Source: Candidatus Egerieimonas intestinavium (GTDB lineage: Bacteria > Bacillota > Clostridia > Lachnospirales > Lachnospiraceae). Taken from it: a DNA stretch of 64,000 nucleotides. The DNA lies in NCBI GenBank assembly GCA_018711815.1, contig DVHU01000013.1, positions 1 through 64,000 of the forward strand, in the 5' to 3' direction. The position numbers and the translations under genes were made by a program. Positions 50,021 to 62,102 of the stretch are shown in pieces. The notes under the pieces were generated by a model. That model saw only the letters and a program-made list of their open reading frames with translations, did not search any database and was not told the origin of the DNA. How positions within the stretch are numbered: the stretch's first letter is position 1; the number at the start of each line of letters is the position of its first letter.

Positions 50021-51112
50021 ATGGTTTCCAATCAAGTATTACAAAAAACAATAGAAGAATTGAAAGCCATCACGAAGGTGAATCTGGCGGCGCTTTCCCT
50101 GGATGGAACAGTAGCCGCGGCCACTTCCGAGGATGTGCGGGAGAAGGCTGGATTGGCGGTGGAATTTGCCCGCTCCCCGGCGGACAGCCAGATGATCCAG
50201 GAGGTTTATTTCTTTAAGGTATATGACGATCGGAATCCGGAATATATCCTGCTGTCCTGGGGCGGCGGGGAGAACGCTTACATGATTGGGAAAATTGCGG
50301 TCTGCCAGATTCAGAATCTGATTATTGCATATAAGGAGCGGCTGGACAGAAATAATTTTATCCAGAATCTGCTGCTGGATAACCTGCTGCTGGTGGATAT
50401 CTATAACCGCGCCAAGAAGCTGCACATTAGCGCCAAGGCCCGCCGGGTGGTCTACATGATCGAGACCGGCAGGCAGAAGGACAGCACAGCCCTGGAGGCG
50501 GTCAGAGGCCTGTTTTTGGAGAAAAACGGCGATTATATCACCGTGGTGGATGAGGACAGCATCATTCTGGTGAAGGAGCTGAACCAGGAAGAAGGCCTGA
50601 CGGAGCTGGATCAGACGGCTCAGACCATAGCGGATAGGCTGGAGTCCCTGGGGGAGGATCATGTGCGGATTGCCTACGGAAATCCGGTGACGGAGCTGAA
50701 GGACGTATCCCGTTCCTACAAGGAAGCCAAGATGGCCCTGGATGTGGGAAAGATTTTTTATCCGGACAAGCAGATTGCCGCATACACCAAGCTGGGAATA
50801 GGGCGCCTGGTATATCAGCTGCCTCTGCCCTTGTGTCAGATGTTTATGAAGGAAGTTTTCGGGGATCAGCTGCCGGAGGCCTTCGACGAGGAGACCCTGG
50901 TTACCATCAACAAATTTTTTGAAAACAGTCTGAATGTATCGGAGACAGCCCGTCAGTTATACGTGCACAGAAACACGCTGGTATACCGGCTGGAGAAGAT
51001 TCAGAAGTCCACAGGATTGGATATCCGGGAATTTGACGACGCGCTCACCTTTAAGATTGCAATGATGGTGGTGAGCTACATGAAGTATATGGAGCAGACA
51101 CAGGAGTTTTAG
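50021..51112 (+). CDS. CdaR/PucR-type transcriptional regulator
   Basis: A 363-residue regulator with an N-terminal sensory-like region, a GGDEF-like middle domain typical of CdaR proteins (about 120-240), and a C-terminal PucR helix-turn-helix ([42 protein letters not shown]). Family members respond to small metabolites such as diacids, purine breakdown products or amino acids. It starts the operon that continues with an aconitase-family hydratase (17-bp gap) and a Na+/alanine symporter, so it probably controls both. Ligand unknown. Confidence 0.88.
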   Translation: MVSNQVLQKTIEELKAITKVNLAALSLDGTVAAATSEDVREKAGLAVEFARSPADSQMIQEVYFFKVYDDRNPEYILLSWGGGENAYMIGKIAVCQIQNLIIAYKERLDRNNFIQNLLLDNLLLVDIYNRAKKLHISAKARRVVYMIETGRQKDSTALEAVRGLFLEKNGDYITVVDEDSIILVKELNQEEGLTELDQTAQTIADRLESLGEDHVRIAYGNPVTELKDVSRSYKEAKMALDVGKIFYPDKQIAAYTKLGIGRLVYQLPLPLCQMFMKEVFGDQLPEAFDEETLVTINKFFENSLNVSETARQLYVHRNTLVYRLEKIQKSTGLDIREFDDALTFKIAMMVVSYMKYMEQTQEF

Positions 51113-51129
51113 AAAGAGGAGGAAAACCA

Positions 51130-53415
51130 ATGATTCAATTAATGGAGGGCGGCGCATATCTGCTGAATGGCACTGAGCTGGTTCCGGACAATGGCCAGGC
51201 CGCAGAGGCGCTGAAGAAGAAACTGGGGGTATGTCCCTCTAAGGAGGAGGCTTCCCAAAAGACCATCGCTTACGGGATTTTGAAGGAGCACAACACCTCA
51301 GGAAATATGGAAAACCTGACTATCAAGTTTGACAAGCTCACTTCCCACGATATTACTTTTGTGGGAATTATCCAGACAGCCCGGGCTTCCGGAATGGATC
51401 ACTTCCCCGTTCCCTATGTGCTGACCAACTGCCACAACTCCCTGTGCGCGGTGGGCGGTACCATCAACGAGGATGACCACATGTTTGGACTGACCTGCGC
51501 CAAGCGTTACGGCGGCGTTTATGTGCCGCCTCACCAGGCGGTAATCCATCAGTTCGCCCGGGAGATGCTGGCCGGCGGCGGCAAGATGATTCTGGGCTCT
51601 GACAGCCACACCCGCTACGGCGCCCTGGGCACCATGGCCATGGGCGAGGGCGGCCCGGAGCTGGTGAAGCAGCTGCTGGAGCAGACCTATGATATTAAGC
51701 GGCCCGGCGTGGTGGCTGTGTACATGACGGGAGCGCCTGTTCCCGGCGTCGGCCCCCAGGACGTGGCGCTGGCCATCATCGGGGCTGTGTTTAAGAACGG
51801 CTATGTGAAAAATAAGGTGATGGAGTTCGTGGGACCGGGTGTCTCTAACCTGAGCGCGGACTTCAGAATTGGCGTGGACGTGATGACCACGGAGACTACC
51901 TGTCTGTCCTCCATCTGGAGAACCGACGAGAAGATCCGCGAGTTCTATGAGATTCACAAGCGTCCCGAGGACTACAAGGAGTTAAATCCCGGAGCCGTGG
52001 CTTACTATGACGGCGTGATCACTGTGGAGCTGGATAAGGTTCGCCCCATGATCGCTATGCCCTTCCACCCCAGCAACACCTACACCATCGACGAGCTGAA
52101 CGCCAACCTGATGGATATCCTGGAGGATGTGGAGAAAAAGGCTCAGATCAGCCTGGAGGGCAAGGTGCCCTTCACCCTGAAAAATAAGGTGAAAAATGGA
52201 AAATTGTACGTGGATCAGGGAATCATCGCCGGATGCGCCGGCGGCGGTTTTGAAAATATCTGCGATGCGGCGGATATCTTAAGAGGAGCCAGCATCGGAG
52301 CGGACGCCTTTACTCTGAGCGTTTACCCGGCCAGCACCCCCATTTACATGGAGCTGGCAAAGAACGGCGTTCTGGCAGATCTGCTGGCCACCGGAGCGGT
52401 GGTAAAGACAGCCTTCTGCGGTCCCTGCTTCGGCGCGGGAGATACCCCGGCAAACAATGCCTTCAGTATCCGGCACACCACCAGAAACTTCCCCAACCGG
52501 GAGGGCTCTAAGATTCAGAATGGTCAGATCTCCTCCGTGGCGCTGATGGATGCTCGCTCCATCGCGGCTACCGCTGCCAACCAGGGATATCTTACGCCGG
52601 CCACCGAGTACGCGGGAGAGTACCGTCATCCCCAGTATTTCTTTGACAAGACCATCTATGACAACCGTATCTTCGATAGTAAGGGCAAGGCGGATCCCGA
52701 CCAGGAGATCCAGTTCGGTCCCAACATCAAGGACTGGCCCAAGATGCCGGAGCTTACCGACAATCTGGTTCTGAAGGTGGTATCTGAGATCCACGATCCG
52801 GTGACCACCACCGACGAGCTGATTCCCTCCGGCGAGACCTCTTCTTACCGTTCTAACCCCTTGGGTCTGGCAGAGTTTACCCTCTCCAGAAAGGATCCGG
52901 CCTATGTGGGCTTGGCCAAGGAGGTTCAGCAGGCAGAGAAGGCCCGGGAGGAGGGCGGCTGTCCTGTGGAGGCCCTGGCAGAGCTGAAGCCCGTATGGAA
53001 GACTATCAATAAATCATACCCCGACGCAGACCGGACCAACACCGGCGTGGGAAGCACCATCTTCGCGGTGAAGCCTGGGGACGGCTCCGCCAGAGAGCAG
53101 GCGGCTTCCTGTCAGAAGGTGCTGGGCGGCTGGGCAAACATCGCCAACGAGTACGCCACCAAGCGGTACCGCTCCAACCTGATTAACTGGGGCATGCTTC
53201 CCTTTGTGATTGAGGAGGGAGAGCTTCCCTTTAAGAAGGGAGACTACCTGTTCTTCCCGGGGATTCGCCAGGCTGTGGCCCAAAAGGCGGAGAAGATCAC
53301 CGGTTACGTGGCGGGGGAGGAGTTAAAGCCCTTCACCGTGACCCTGGGAGAGCTGACCGACGACGAGCGGGAGATTATCCTGAAGGGATGCCTGATTAAT
53401 TACAACAGAAAATAA
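51130..53415 (+). CDS. Aconitase-superfamily hydratase (YbhJ-like)
   Basis: A 761-residue [4Fe-4S] hydro-lyase of the aconitase superfamily, in the branch represented by E. coli Ybh[20 protein letters not shown] is the conserved substrate/cluster region, and the cluster cysteines lie in [13 protein letters not shown] and [20 protein letters not shown]. The swivel domain follows ([26 protein letters not shown]). True aconitase and isopropylmalate isomerase have different surrounding motifs, and no TCA genes are nearby. The substrate is unknown; the neighbouring symporter suggests an amino acid or related acid. AGAGGAGG precedes the ATG. Confidence 0.88.
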   Translation: MIQLMEGGAYLLNGTELVPDNGQAAEALKKKLGVCPSKEEASQKTIAYGILKEHNTSGNMENLTIKFDKLTSHDITFVGIIQTARASGMDHFPVPYVLTNCHNSLCAVGGTINEDDHMFGLTCAKRYGGVYVPPHQAVIHQFAREMLAGGGKMILGSDSHTRYGALGTMAMGEGGPELVKQLLEQTYDIKRPGVVAVYMTGAPVPGVGPQDVALAIIGAVFKNGYVKNKVMEFVGPGVSNLSADFRIGVDVMTTETTCLSSIWRTDEKIREFYEIHKRPEDYKELNPGAVAYYDGVITVELDKVRPMIAMPFHPSNTYTIDELNANLMDILEDVEKKAQISLEGKVPFTLKNKVKNGKLYVDQGIIAGCAGGGFENICDAADILRGASIGADAFTLSVYPASTPIYMELAKNGVLADLLATGAVVKTAFCGPCFGAGDTPANNAFSIRHTTRNFPNREGSKIQNGQISSVALMDARSIAATAANQGYLTPATEYAGEYRHPQYFFDKTIYDNRIFDSKGKADPDQEIQFGPNIKDWPKMPELTDNLVLKVVSEIHDPVTTTDELIPSGETSSYRSNPLGLAEFTLSRKDPAYVGLAKEVQQAEKAREEGGCPVEALAELKPVWKTINKSYPDADRTNTGVGSTIFAVKPGDGSAREQAASCQKVLGGWANIANEYATKRYRSNLINWGMLPFVIEEGELPFKKGDYLFFPGIRQAVAQKAEKITGYVAGEELKPFTVTLGELTDDEREIILKGCLINYNRK

Positions 53416-53481
53416 AAGCCCAAAAGGGTGAGAGACTACGAGACAGCGAGGGTGTGCAGCAGGGATAAGGCGGCGCGCCCT

Positions 53482-53522
53482 CCTGTCGGTTTCAGGTGTT
53501 GGGGACATCTGCGGCCGGCAGG
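53482..53522 (+). other. Hairpin between the hydratase and symporter genes
   Basis: CCTGTCGG pairs with CCGGCAGG around AGGTGT / ACATCT. There is no T-run, so it is not a terminator. It ends 12 bp before the symporter ribosome site and may stabilise or modulate translation of that cistron. Confidence 0.55.
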
Positions 53523-53541
53523 AAAATGAGGGAGGAAAAGG

Positions 53542-54933
53542 ATGATAGATACCATCAGCAGTGTTTTGAAAAGTGTACAGGATGTTGTCTGGGGCTGGGG
53601 CATGATTGCCCTGCTGCTGGGCACCCATGTTTTTATGACCCTTCGTACCGGATTTATCCAGAAGAAAGTTTTTAAGGGAATCCGGCTGTCGGTGACCAAG
53701 GATCCCGACGCGGAGGGGGAGGTGAGCCAGTTCGGCGCGCTGACCACAGCCCTGGCTTCCACCATAGGAACAGGAAATATTGTGGGCGTGGGCACCGCGG
53801 TGGCTCTGGGCGGCCCCGGAGCCGTATTCTGGTGTTGGATTACCGGCGTCTTCGGCATTGCCACCAAGTACAGCGAGTCTCTGATCGCCGTAAAATATCG
53901 GGTGAAGACCGAGGACGGCAGAATGCAGGGCGGATGTATGTACGCCCTGGAGCGGGGGCTGAACATGAAGTGGCTGGGCCTGATTTTTGCCTTCTTGGGA
54001 GGCTTCGCTTCCTTTGGAATCGGCTGCGCCACCCAGGTGAACGCCATCGCCAATATCTGCAAGGAAAACTTAAATATCCCGGTGGCTATCACCGGAGCAG
54101 TGGTGGCAGTCTGCGCGGCCCTGGTAATTTTCGGGGGAATCAAGACCATCGCCAATGTCTGCGAGAAGCTGGTGCCTTTTATGGCCTTCTTCTATGTGGT
54201 GGGATGCCTCATTATTCTGGGCTTTAACTATGACTTTATTCTTCCGGCCCTGAAGACCATCGTCAGCCTGGCTTTCCAGCCGGGGGCTGCCGCTGGCGGA
54301 CTGGTGGGCCGGGGAATCATGATGGCTATGCAGTACGGAATCGCCCGGGGATTATTTTCCAATGAGTCCGGTATGGGCTCCGCGCCCATCGCAGCGGCAG
54401 CGGCTCAGACCAGGAACCCGGTGCGTCAGGCTCTGGTGTCCAGCACGGGAACCTTCTGGGATACGGTAGTGGTCTGCGCCATGACCGGTCTGGTGCTGGT
54501 AACCAGCATTATGAAGAATTCTGCCATTGACATGGGTTCCATCACCGACGGCGGAGAGCTGACGACCATGGCCTTCGCTCAGATTCCGGTGCTGGGACCG
54601 GTGATCCTGGTGGTGGGGATTATCTCTTTCGCTTTCTCCACCGTTTTAGGCTGGGCTTACTACGGTGAGCGGTGTGTGGAGTACTTTGCAGGCAAAAAGG
54701 GACTGATTCCCTACCGGCTGCTCTATGTGCTGGTGGCGGCTGTGGCCCCGGTGGTGGCTCTGGATCTGGTATGGACCGTGGCGGATATTCTAAACGCCCT
54801 GATGGCCATTCCAAACCTGATCGCGGTGCTGCTGCTTTCGCCCATGATCGTCAAGGAGACCAAGAAGTATATTAATAACCTGGACGACCGGGATGAGACC
54901 CCGGTGCCGGTGATAAAAAGGAAAAAGAAGTAA
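53542..54933 (+). CDS. Sodium:alanine symporter family protein (AGCS)
   Basis: A 463-residue membrane protein with about ten helices. AGCS signatures include ALTTALASTIGTGNIVGVGTAVALGGPGAVFW (key GTGNIVG) and SNESGMGSAPIAAAAA, the conserved substrate- and Na+-binding regions. It imports alanine or glycine with sodium. It is the third gene of the operon with the CdaR-like regulator and the hydratase, 126 bp after the latter. A GAGGGAGGAAAAGG site precedes the ATG. Sodium coupling fits the predicted Na+-type V-ATPase at 59-64 kb. Confidence 0.94.
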   Translation: MIDTISSVLKSVQDVVWGWGMIALLLGTHVFMTLRTGFIQKKVFKGIRLSVTKDPDAEGEVSQFGALTTALASTIGTGNIVGVGTAVALGGPGAVFWCWITGVFGIATKYSESLIAVKYRVKTEDGRMQGGCMYALERGLNMKWLGLIFAFLGGFASFGIGCATQVNAIANICKENLNIPVAITGAVVAVCAALVIFGGIKTIANVCEKLVPFMAFFYVVGCLIILGFNYDFILPALKTIVSLAFQPGAAAGGLVGRGIMMAMQYGIARGLFSNESGMGSAPIAAAAAQTRNPVRQALVSSTGTFWDTVVVCAMTGLVLVTSIMKNSAIDMGSITDGGELTTMAFAQIPVLGPVILVVGIISFAFSTVLGWAYYGERCVEYFAGKKGLIPYRLLYVLVAAVAPVVALDLVWTVADILNALMAIPNLIAVLLLSPMIVKETKKYINNLDDRDETPVPVIKRKKK

Positions 54934-54940
54934 GGAAAAA

Positions 54941-55004
54941 AGAAGAGGCGGCCGCCCGCGGATGAATTCAGCAGATTCTTCGCAGGTGGCCGCTTTTCTT
55001 TTTG
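54941..55004 (+). terminator. Terminator of the symporter operon
   Basis: GAGGCGGCC and GGCCGCTTTTC pair with one bulge around a long loop, and the 3' arm is followed by TTTTTG. Confidence 0.75.
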
Positions 55005-55115
55005 TAGTTAGTAGTTAAAATGTCTGAAATTATCGAATAATTATGAAAATATAATAGATATATTTGCTTGTAATCAAGTAAAGAAAAATAAAAATAAAAA
55101 AGTTGAAAAAATGTA

Positions 55116-55144
55116 TTGACAAAATGGAGCCGGTCTGCTATTAT
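55116..55144 (+). promoter_or_regulatory. Strong promoter of a candidate non-coding transcript
   Basis: TTGACA (55116-55121), 17 bp, TATTAT (55139-55144) with an extended TGC before the -10. It is one of the best promoters in the window, yet it precedes no credible coding sequence. Confidence 0.8.
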
Positions 55145-55150
55145 AAAATC

Positions 55151-55837
55151 ACAAACAAGGAAGAGAAAGAAATACATCACAAACCATTTTCTATAAAGTG
55201 ACGAGAAAGCTTTATATGAAGAGTGGAGAGAAGAAGATGTATCGCTCGGAACCAAAATAAGAAAGAAGGAGATGAGTCCAGTGGGAAGGTAAGATCAAAA
55301 CCATCAATATGAAAGTGGTATAATTTAACAGTTCCCCGCAAGAAAGACCTTTTCTGAGAGAAGAGATTTTACTCTTAAAGAAGATAAAAAATAAAGAGAA
55401 GGTAAAAAAGTTAAATTTTCATATTGAACAAGATACCACAAAAAATAGTAGAAAGATTTTCTCAAATGTGTAAAGAAACAGGAGAGAAAAAGTGTAGTAA
55501 GCAATTTAACTGGAAGGCAGCGTTTGCCGACAGTAAAAGTTGACCGCATACATTGGAAGATTTTCAGTACCGGGAAACGGAAAATCGGAAACTTGCTATT
55601 ATTTTCGAAGCGAAATAGAACATTTCTAAGTAAGAACAGCTTACGATGCAGGGAATAAAAGAATACGGCTTCAACCTTTATCATAGATAAACAACTGAAT
55701 AGAGAAATCAAAGTAACTGAAAACAAATAAAATACATAGAAAGAAAAGAGAGATAAGGAAAATTGAATAACGAGAATCATTAGAACAACCGTTGTATCTA
55801 GAGAGAAGTTCAGATATGACGGTTGTTCAATTTTTGT
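55151..55837 (+). ncRNA. Candidate large structured non-coding RNA, about 690 nt
   Basis: Between the promoter at 55116 and a terminator at 55783-55837 lies a purine-rich, AT-rich stretch with no ORF having a ribosome site and usual codon use. Local hairpins abound: TATAAAG/CTTTATA (55193-55215), AAGAG/CTCTT (55361-55376), ACTG..GGCA-GCGT-TTGCC..CAGT (about 55508-55534), CCG-GGAAA-CGG (55570-55580), TTTCG-AAG-CGAAA (55602-55616) and GTAAG-AACAG-CTTAC (55630-55644). This is the largest gene-free stretch here (54934-55989). Size and A-rich joints recall large 'ornate' bacterial RNAs such as ROOL or GOLLD, but I cannot match it to either by eye. AT-rich relic DNA is the alternative. Confidence 0.6.
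55783..55837 (+). terminator. Terminator of the candidate non-coding RNA
   Basis: GAACAACCGT / ACGGTTGTTC is a perfect 10-bp stem with an inner TATCT / AGATA stem, followed by AATTTTTGTGTTTT. Confidence 0.88.
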
Positions 55838-55989
55838 GTTTTCCTCCAAAGGATTCCGTGACAGGCGCGGGAATATCGAGAGGAAAATTCCTTCCGCGCA
55901 GAGTCGTTGCAAGAAGGATGGGAATCCCTTATAATTAGAGAAGATTGCGAGAAAAATATGGTTGAAGTTTATGAGGGGAAAAGTGTGAA

Positions 55990-56679
55990 ATGATAACGAG
56001 AAAAGAGCCTGCGATTATCTATGAAGATCAGGAAATTCTGGTCTGCCGCAAGGAGGCGGGGATGGCTGTGCAGAGCGCCAGAGTAGGGCAGATGGATTTG
56101 GAAAGCCTTTTGAAAATATATCTGGCGAAAAAAAATCCCGGGAGAGAGCCTTATCTGGGAATCATTCAGAGACTGGATCAGCCGGTGGAGGGAGTCCTGG
56201 TCTTTGCCAGAAATCCCCGGGCGGCGGCAAACCTGAACAGCCAGCTGCAGCAGGGGAGGATGAAAAAGGAATATCTGGCGGTGGTGGAGGGAGTTCCCCA
56301 AAAAGCTTCCGGTACCCTGGAGGATTATCTCATCAAAGACGGCAGAAGCAACGCCTCCAGGATTGGGAAAAAGACAGAGCCCGGGGCCAAGCGGGCAATC
56401 CTGGCCTATGAGACTGTGGCCGCCGGGGAGAGAGGAGCCCTTCTGCGGGTGCGGCTGCAGACAGGCCGGCATCACCAGATCCGGGTGCAGCTCTCGGGGA
56501 TGGGCCATCCGCTGGTGGGGGACGGCAAATATGGGGCGGCCGGGGACAGGCAGGGAGCCATCGGACTTTGCGCCTGGAGAATTGGATTTTTTCATCCAAA
56601 AACCGGAAAATGGCTGGAATTCCAGAATCAGCCTCAGGGGGAAATCTTCCGGGAGTTCTGCAAGAACCTGCCAGTATAG
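55990..56679 (+). CDS. RluA-family RNA pseudouridine synthase, divergent
   Basis: A 229-residue pseudouridine synthase without an S4 domain. The catalytic Asp is in QRLDQPVEGVLVFARN, where most family members read HRLDxxTSG, so the residues around the Asp are unusual although the Asp is kept. LQTGRHHQIRVQLSGMGHPLVGDGKYG matches the conserved RluA segment. It isomerises uridine in rRNA or tRNA; the site is unknown. The ATG at 55990 has GAGGGGA about 11 bp upstream. It is shorter than RluD (about 300-330 residues). Confidence 0.88.
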   Translation: MITRKEPAIIYEDQEILVCRKEAGMAVQSARVGQMDLESLLKIYLAKKNPGREPYLGIIQRLDQPVEGVLVFARNPRAAANLNSQLQQGRMKKEYLAVVEGVPQKASGTLEDYLIKDGRSNASRIGKKTEPGAKRAILAYETVAAGERGALLRVRLQTGRHHQIRVQLSGMGHPLVGDGKYGAAGDRQGAIGLCAWRIGFFHPKTGKWLEFQNQPQGEIFREFCKNLPV

Positions 56680-56725
56680 AAGGTTATGTCCAAAGCGATA
56701 CTATGAAAAACGGTAGGTGATGGAC

Positions 56726-57778
56726 ATGACAGGGAACGTAAAACGGATTTTGCTGCAAACGGGAACGGTTCTCGGCGTGTATGCCGCTCTGCGGTATCTG
56801 CTGCCGGTGACGGTTCCTTTTTTGTTGGGCTGGCTGCTGGCTGCCATGATCCTGCCGGCTGCCAGAGCGCTGGAGAAAAAATTCCGGTGGAAGCGCAGCG
56901 TCACCGGGGGGATTATGATTCTGCTTTTGACGGCGGCCCTCTGTTATCTTTTGTATCTGCTGGGAGGGCTGCTGCTGAAGCAGGTGGGAGGACTTTTCTC
57001 CCAGCTGGGCGTCTGGAAGAGTCAGGCCGGGGAGCTGCTGGATCACTGCTGCGGATTTGTGGAGAAATATCTGGGAATCAGCGCCGCGGACACGCGGAGT
57101 TTTTTTCTCTATGAAATCGGGCAGTTCCAGGAACAGCTGCAGAACAAGATGCGCCCGGCGGTGTTCCACTATCTGTTCTCCACGGTGAAGGGAGCCGTTG
57201 CCCTGGTCAGCGGCGCGGTGATTGTGATTGTGGTGGGAATCCTGCTGGTAAAAGATCTGGAGGAATTGAGAGAGAAGGTGAGGCGTGTACCGTTTTTGGC
57301 TCGAATCCGGCTGGTGAGCGCCAATATCTGCCGGGCGGGAGGAAGGTATCTGAAGGCCCAGGTGATCATCATGGGCGTGGTGGCGGTGCTGTGTGCCCTG
57401 GGGTTCTGGCTGCTGGGAGATCCCTGGTTTCTGCTGCTGGGGCTGGCCGTGGGGCTCTTGGATGCCCTGCCTTTTATCGGAACCGGGACCATTCTGGTGC
57501 CCTGGGCAGTTATACTTTTGATCCAAGGAAATTATGGAAGCGCTCTTGGACATTTCCTGTTGTTTGTGATTACTGATCTCACCAGAGAGCTGCTGGAGCC
57601 CAAGCTCGTCGGCGATTCCCTGGGCCTTCATCCCCTGCTTATGCTGGCCTCTGTCTATCTGGGTTTTTTTGTGTATGGAATCCCGGGATTTCTGCTGGGG
57701 CCCCTGTCGGTGATGATTATCCGGGGGATTTGGCAGGAGTGGGGACTGCTGGACACAGAAAATTCACGGTTTTTATAG
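56726..57778 (+). CDS. ytvI: AI-2E/PerM-family membrane protein, YtvI-like
   Basis: A 350-residue protein with about eight membrane helices. The central soluble-looking segment (HYLFSTVKGAVALVSG) and the conserved C-terminal loop DALPFIGTGTILVPWAVILLIQGNYGSALG followed by LEPKLVGDSLGLHPLLMLASVYLGFFVYG are typical of the family. The length and wording fit the sporulation protein YtvI of Firmicutes better than a quorum-signal exporter; a sporulation role is inferred from homology. I chose the ATG at 56726 because AGGTGA lies 5 bp upstream; ATG 56720 and GTG 56717 are inside that site. Confidence 0.8.
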   Translation: MTGNVKRILLQTGTVLGVYAALRYLLPVTVPFLLGWLLAAMILPAARALEKKFRWKRSVTGGIMILLLTAALCYLLYLLGGLLLKQVGGLFSQLGVWKSQAGELLDHCCGFVEKYLGISAADTRSFFLYEIGQFQEQLQNKMRPAVFHYLFSTVKGAVALVSGAVIVIVVGILLVKDLEELREKVRRVPFLARIRLVSANICRAGGRYLKAQVIIMGVVAVLCALGFWLLGDPWFLLLGLAVGLLDALPFIGTGTILVPWAVILLIQGNYGSALGHFLLFVITDLTRELLEPKLVGDSLGLHPLLMLASVYLGFFVYGIPGFLLGPLSVMIIRGIWQEWGLLDTENSRFL

Positions 57779-57881
57779 GGAAATCTTAAGAAATACCTAT
57801 AGATTTAAAAATTTGAATCGTGTATACTAAGTCTGATATGTGAAGAACAAATGAGGTTGTTGAAAGACAGGGAGATTAAAA

Positions 57882-59033
57882 ATGAAGAAAGTACTTGCAT
57901 TGTTGTTATGCGGACTACTGCTTCTTCAGGGCTGCGGGAAGAAAGCCCAGGAGACCTCCAGTGATACAGTCCCGGAGGGGACTGACACGCCTGCACCTAC
58001 GGAGACACCCACAGAAGAACCGACACCAGACCCGGATCAGGAACAGGAGGAAGAAGAGGAAGAGGTGAGCATCTCTCTTCCGGAGCAGGAGCTGATGGCG
58101 GACTATACGAAGGCCGAAGGGATTCAGATCCCTCCGGGAAGCCAGATTGCGGTAGTAGTAAAGGACAAGGGAACAGGTTTTTGGAAGGCTGTAAGACAGG
58201 GGATGGAGATGGCCGTGGAGGATATCAACGAGGTCTGCGGCTATACAGGAAAGGACAAGGTGAAGCTGACCTTTGAGAGTCCCTCGGATTCCAACGATAT
58301 TGACACGCAGATTAACATTATCGACGCGGTGTTGGCGGAGAATCCCCTGGTGCTGTGCCTGTCGCCTATTGATATGGGATCCTGCCAGGCCCAGCTGGAG
58401 AGCGCGGAGGAAAACGGTATTCCGGTGATCCTGGTGGACGGCGGTGTGAAGGGCGCGGAGAATAGCTCCATCTGCTCCACGGATCATTACGCGGTGGGGA
58501 AGGAGGCGGCTGTTCATCTGAGCCAGGCCATGGCAGAGGGCGGCCAGGCTGCCATCGTAGGGCACCAGCCCCTGACGGAGAGCTGCGTGGAGCGGGAGAA
58601 GGGCTTCCGCACGGAGATGCAGGAAAATCACCAGGGCATCCAGGTACTGGCCGATACCGTCTACGATGACGGCGAGGTATCTCTGGAGGATCAGGTTGCC
58701 CAGCTGCTGGAGGAGAACCCGGAGCTTAAGGGGATCTTCTGCACTAACGAGGAGACCGGTGAGGTTGTGCTGGCAGCGGTGGAAAAACTGGAGGAGCGGC
58801 AGATCTCTGTGGTGACCGTGGACGCAGGAAGCGATATTATCGAGGCCATAGAGGAAGGCAGGGATGTGGGAACAGTTTGCCAGAATCCTTACGGCATGGG
58901 ATATGCTTCGGTGATTGCCGGAGCCAGAGCCGCCATGGGTCTGCCCAACAACGAATATATCGACCCGGGGTACCAGTGGATCAACGGGGAAAATCTGGAG
59001 GCGCCGGAAAACCAGAAGTATTTATATGAATAA
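57882..59033 (+). CDS. Sugar-binding lipoprotein, LacI/ribose-binding fold
   Basis: A 383-residue lipoprotein with lipobox LLLQGC (Cys20), a Thr/Pro/Glu-rich acidic spacer (25-65), and a Peripla_BP_4-type domain (IAVVVKDKGTGFWKAVRQGMEMAVEDI, VLCLSPIDMGSCQAQLESAEENGIPVILVDGGV, then GTVCQNPYGMGYASV). It resembles ribose/galactose-type receptors of ABC importers, but no ABC permease or ATPase is adjacent, so it is an orphan that may serve a distant transporter or a sensor. A -10-like TATACT lies at 57823-57828. A terminator follows. Confidence 0.88.
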   Translation: MKKVLALLLCGLLLLQGCGKKAQETSSDTVPEGTDTPAPTETPTEEPTPDPDQEQEEEEEEVSISLPEQELMADYTKAEGIQIPPGSQIAVVVKDKGTGFWKAVRQGMEMAVEDINEVCGYTGKDKVKLTFESPSDSNDIDTQINIIDAVLAENPLVLCLSPIDMGSCQAQLESAEENGIPVILVDGGVKGAENSSICSTDHYAVGKEAAVHLSQAMAEGGQAAIVGHQPLTESCVEREKGFRTEMQENHQGIQVLADTVYDDGEVSLEDQVAQLLEENPELKGIFCTNEETGEVVLAAVEKLEERQISVVTVDAGSDIIEAIEEGRDVGTVCQNPYGMGYASVIAGARAAMGLPNNEYIDPGYQWINGENLEAPENQKYLYE

Positions 59034-59047
59034 ATGAAGCATACTAA

Positions 59048-59097
59048 GGGACAGGACCGAGGGATTAGACAAAATCCTCAAGGCTCCTGTCCCTTTT
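59048..59097 (+). terminator. Terminator of the sugar-binding lipoprotein gene
   Basis: GGGACAGGA pairs with TCCTGTCCC around an inner GAGG/CCTC stem, followed by TTTTG. Confidence 0.88.
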
Positions 59098-59160
59098 GTC
59101 TAAAAATAAGAACAATCCATAATTTTATTAGATACAAAAGGAAAAGCAGGGGTTGGTGCC

Positions 59161-59189
59161 TTGCAAGGGCTGATTAAACATGTTAAAAT
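59161..59189 (+). promoter_or_regulatory. Promoter of the V-ATPase operon
   Basis: TTGCAA (59161-59166), 17 bp, TAAAAT (59184-59189), with extended TGT before the -10. Confidence 0.75.
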
Positions 59190-59257
59190 AAAGTTTGTTA
59201 AGGAAATGGCAAATTAGCACAAAGGTGGAAAATAAATACAGCAAAGGTGGTGAGAAA

Positions 59258-59566
59258 GTGCTGGAGGAAACCATTACCCAGGTGAAACGGGCGGAGGAAG
59301 AGGCAGAACAGATAGTTAAAGAAGCCAAGGAGCAAGCCGCCGGGATTCTGGAGCAGGCCCATAAGGAAGGGAACAGGCTTCAGGAGGAACGGGTAAGGCA
59401 AGCCCAGACCCAGGCAGAGGAAAAGCTTGAGAAGGCTAGAGGCCTTGGGGAAGAGCAGCTGCAAAAGGAAATGCAGCAGCTGGAAATGGAAAAAAAGGCT
59501 CTGGAGGAGGCGGCAGCCGCCAGAGAGGATGAGATTGTTGCCGCGGTGCTTGCGCAGCTTTTGTAG
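59258..59566 (+). CDS. ntpF: V-type ATPase peripheral stalk subunit (NtpF/H-like)
   Basis: A 102-residue, almost entirely helical coiled-coil protein rich in Glu, Ala, Gln and Lys (QVKRAEEEAEQIVKEAKEQAAG, then QAQTQAEEKLEKA), as expected for the stator subunit that pairs with subunit E in bacterial V-type ATPases. It opens the operon ntpF-I-K-E-C-G. The start is a GTG at 59258 with AAGGTGG upstream; an alternative start at 59195 lacks a good site and would add 21 residues. Coiled-coil sequence alone is weak evidence; gene order makes the call. Confidence 0.8.
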   Translation: MLEETITQVKRAEEEAEQIVKEAKEQAAGILEQAHKEGNRLQEERVRQAQTQAEEKLEKARGLGEEQLQKEMQQLEMEKKALEEAAAAREDEIVAAVLAQLL

Positions 59567-59603
59567 GCGCAGAGAAAGAAAAGGGTAAAGGAGGGATACA
59601 GGT

Positions 59604-62095
<2,492 letters not shown>

Positions 62096-62102
62096 GGAAG
62101 CA

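Noticed and set aside
53416..53541. Glycine or other amino-acid riboswitch before the alanine symporter
   Set aside because: The leader has a stable hairpin but no tandem-aptamer or T-box consensus, and no terminator or sequestering stem for the ribosome site.
55325..55912. A 195-codon open frame on the minus strand across the candidate non-coding RNA
   Set aside because: Its protein is made up mainly of Phe, Leu and Ser, as expected opposite a purine-rich strand. It begins at a TTG without a ribosome site and runs through the terminator at 55783-55837.
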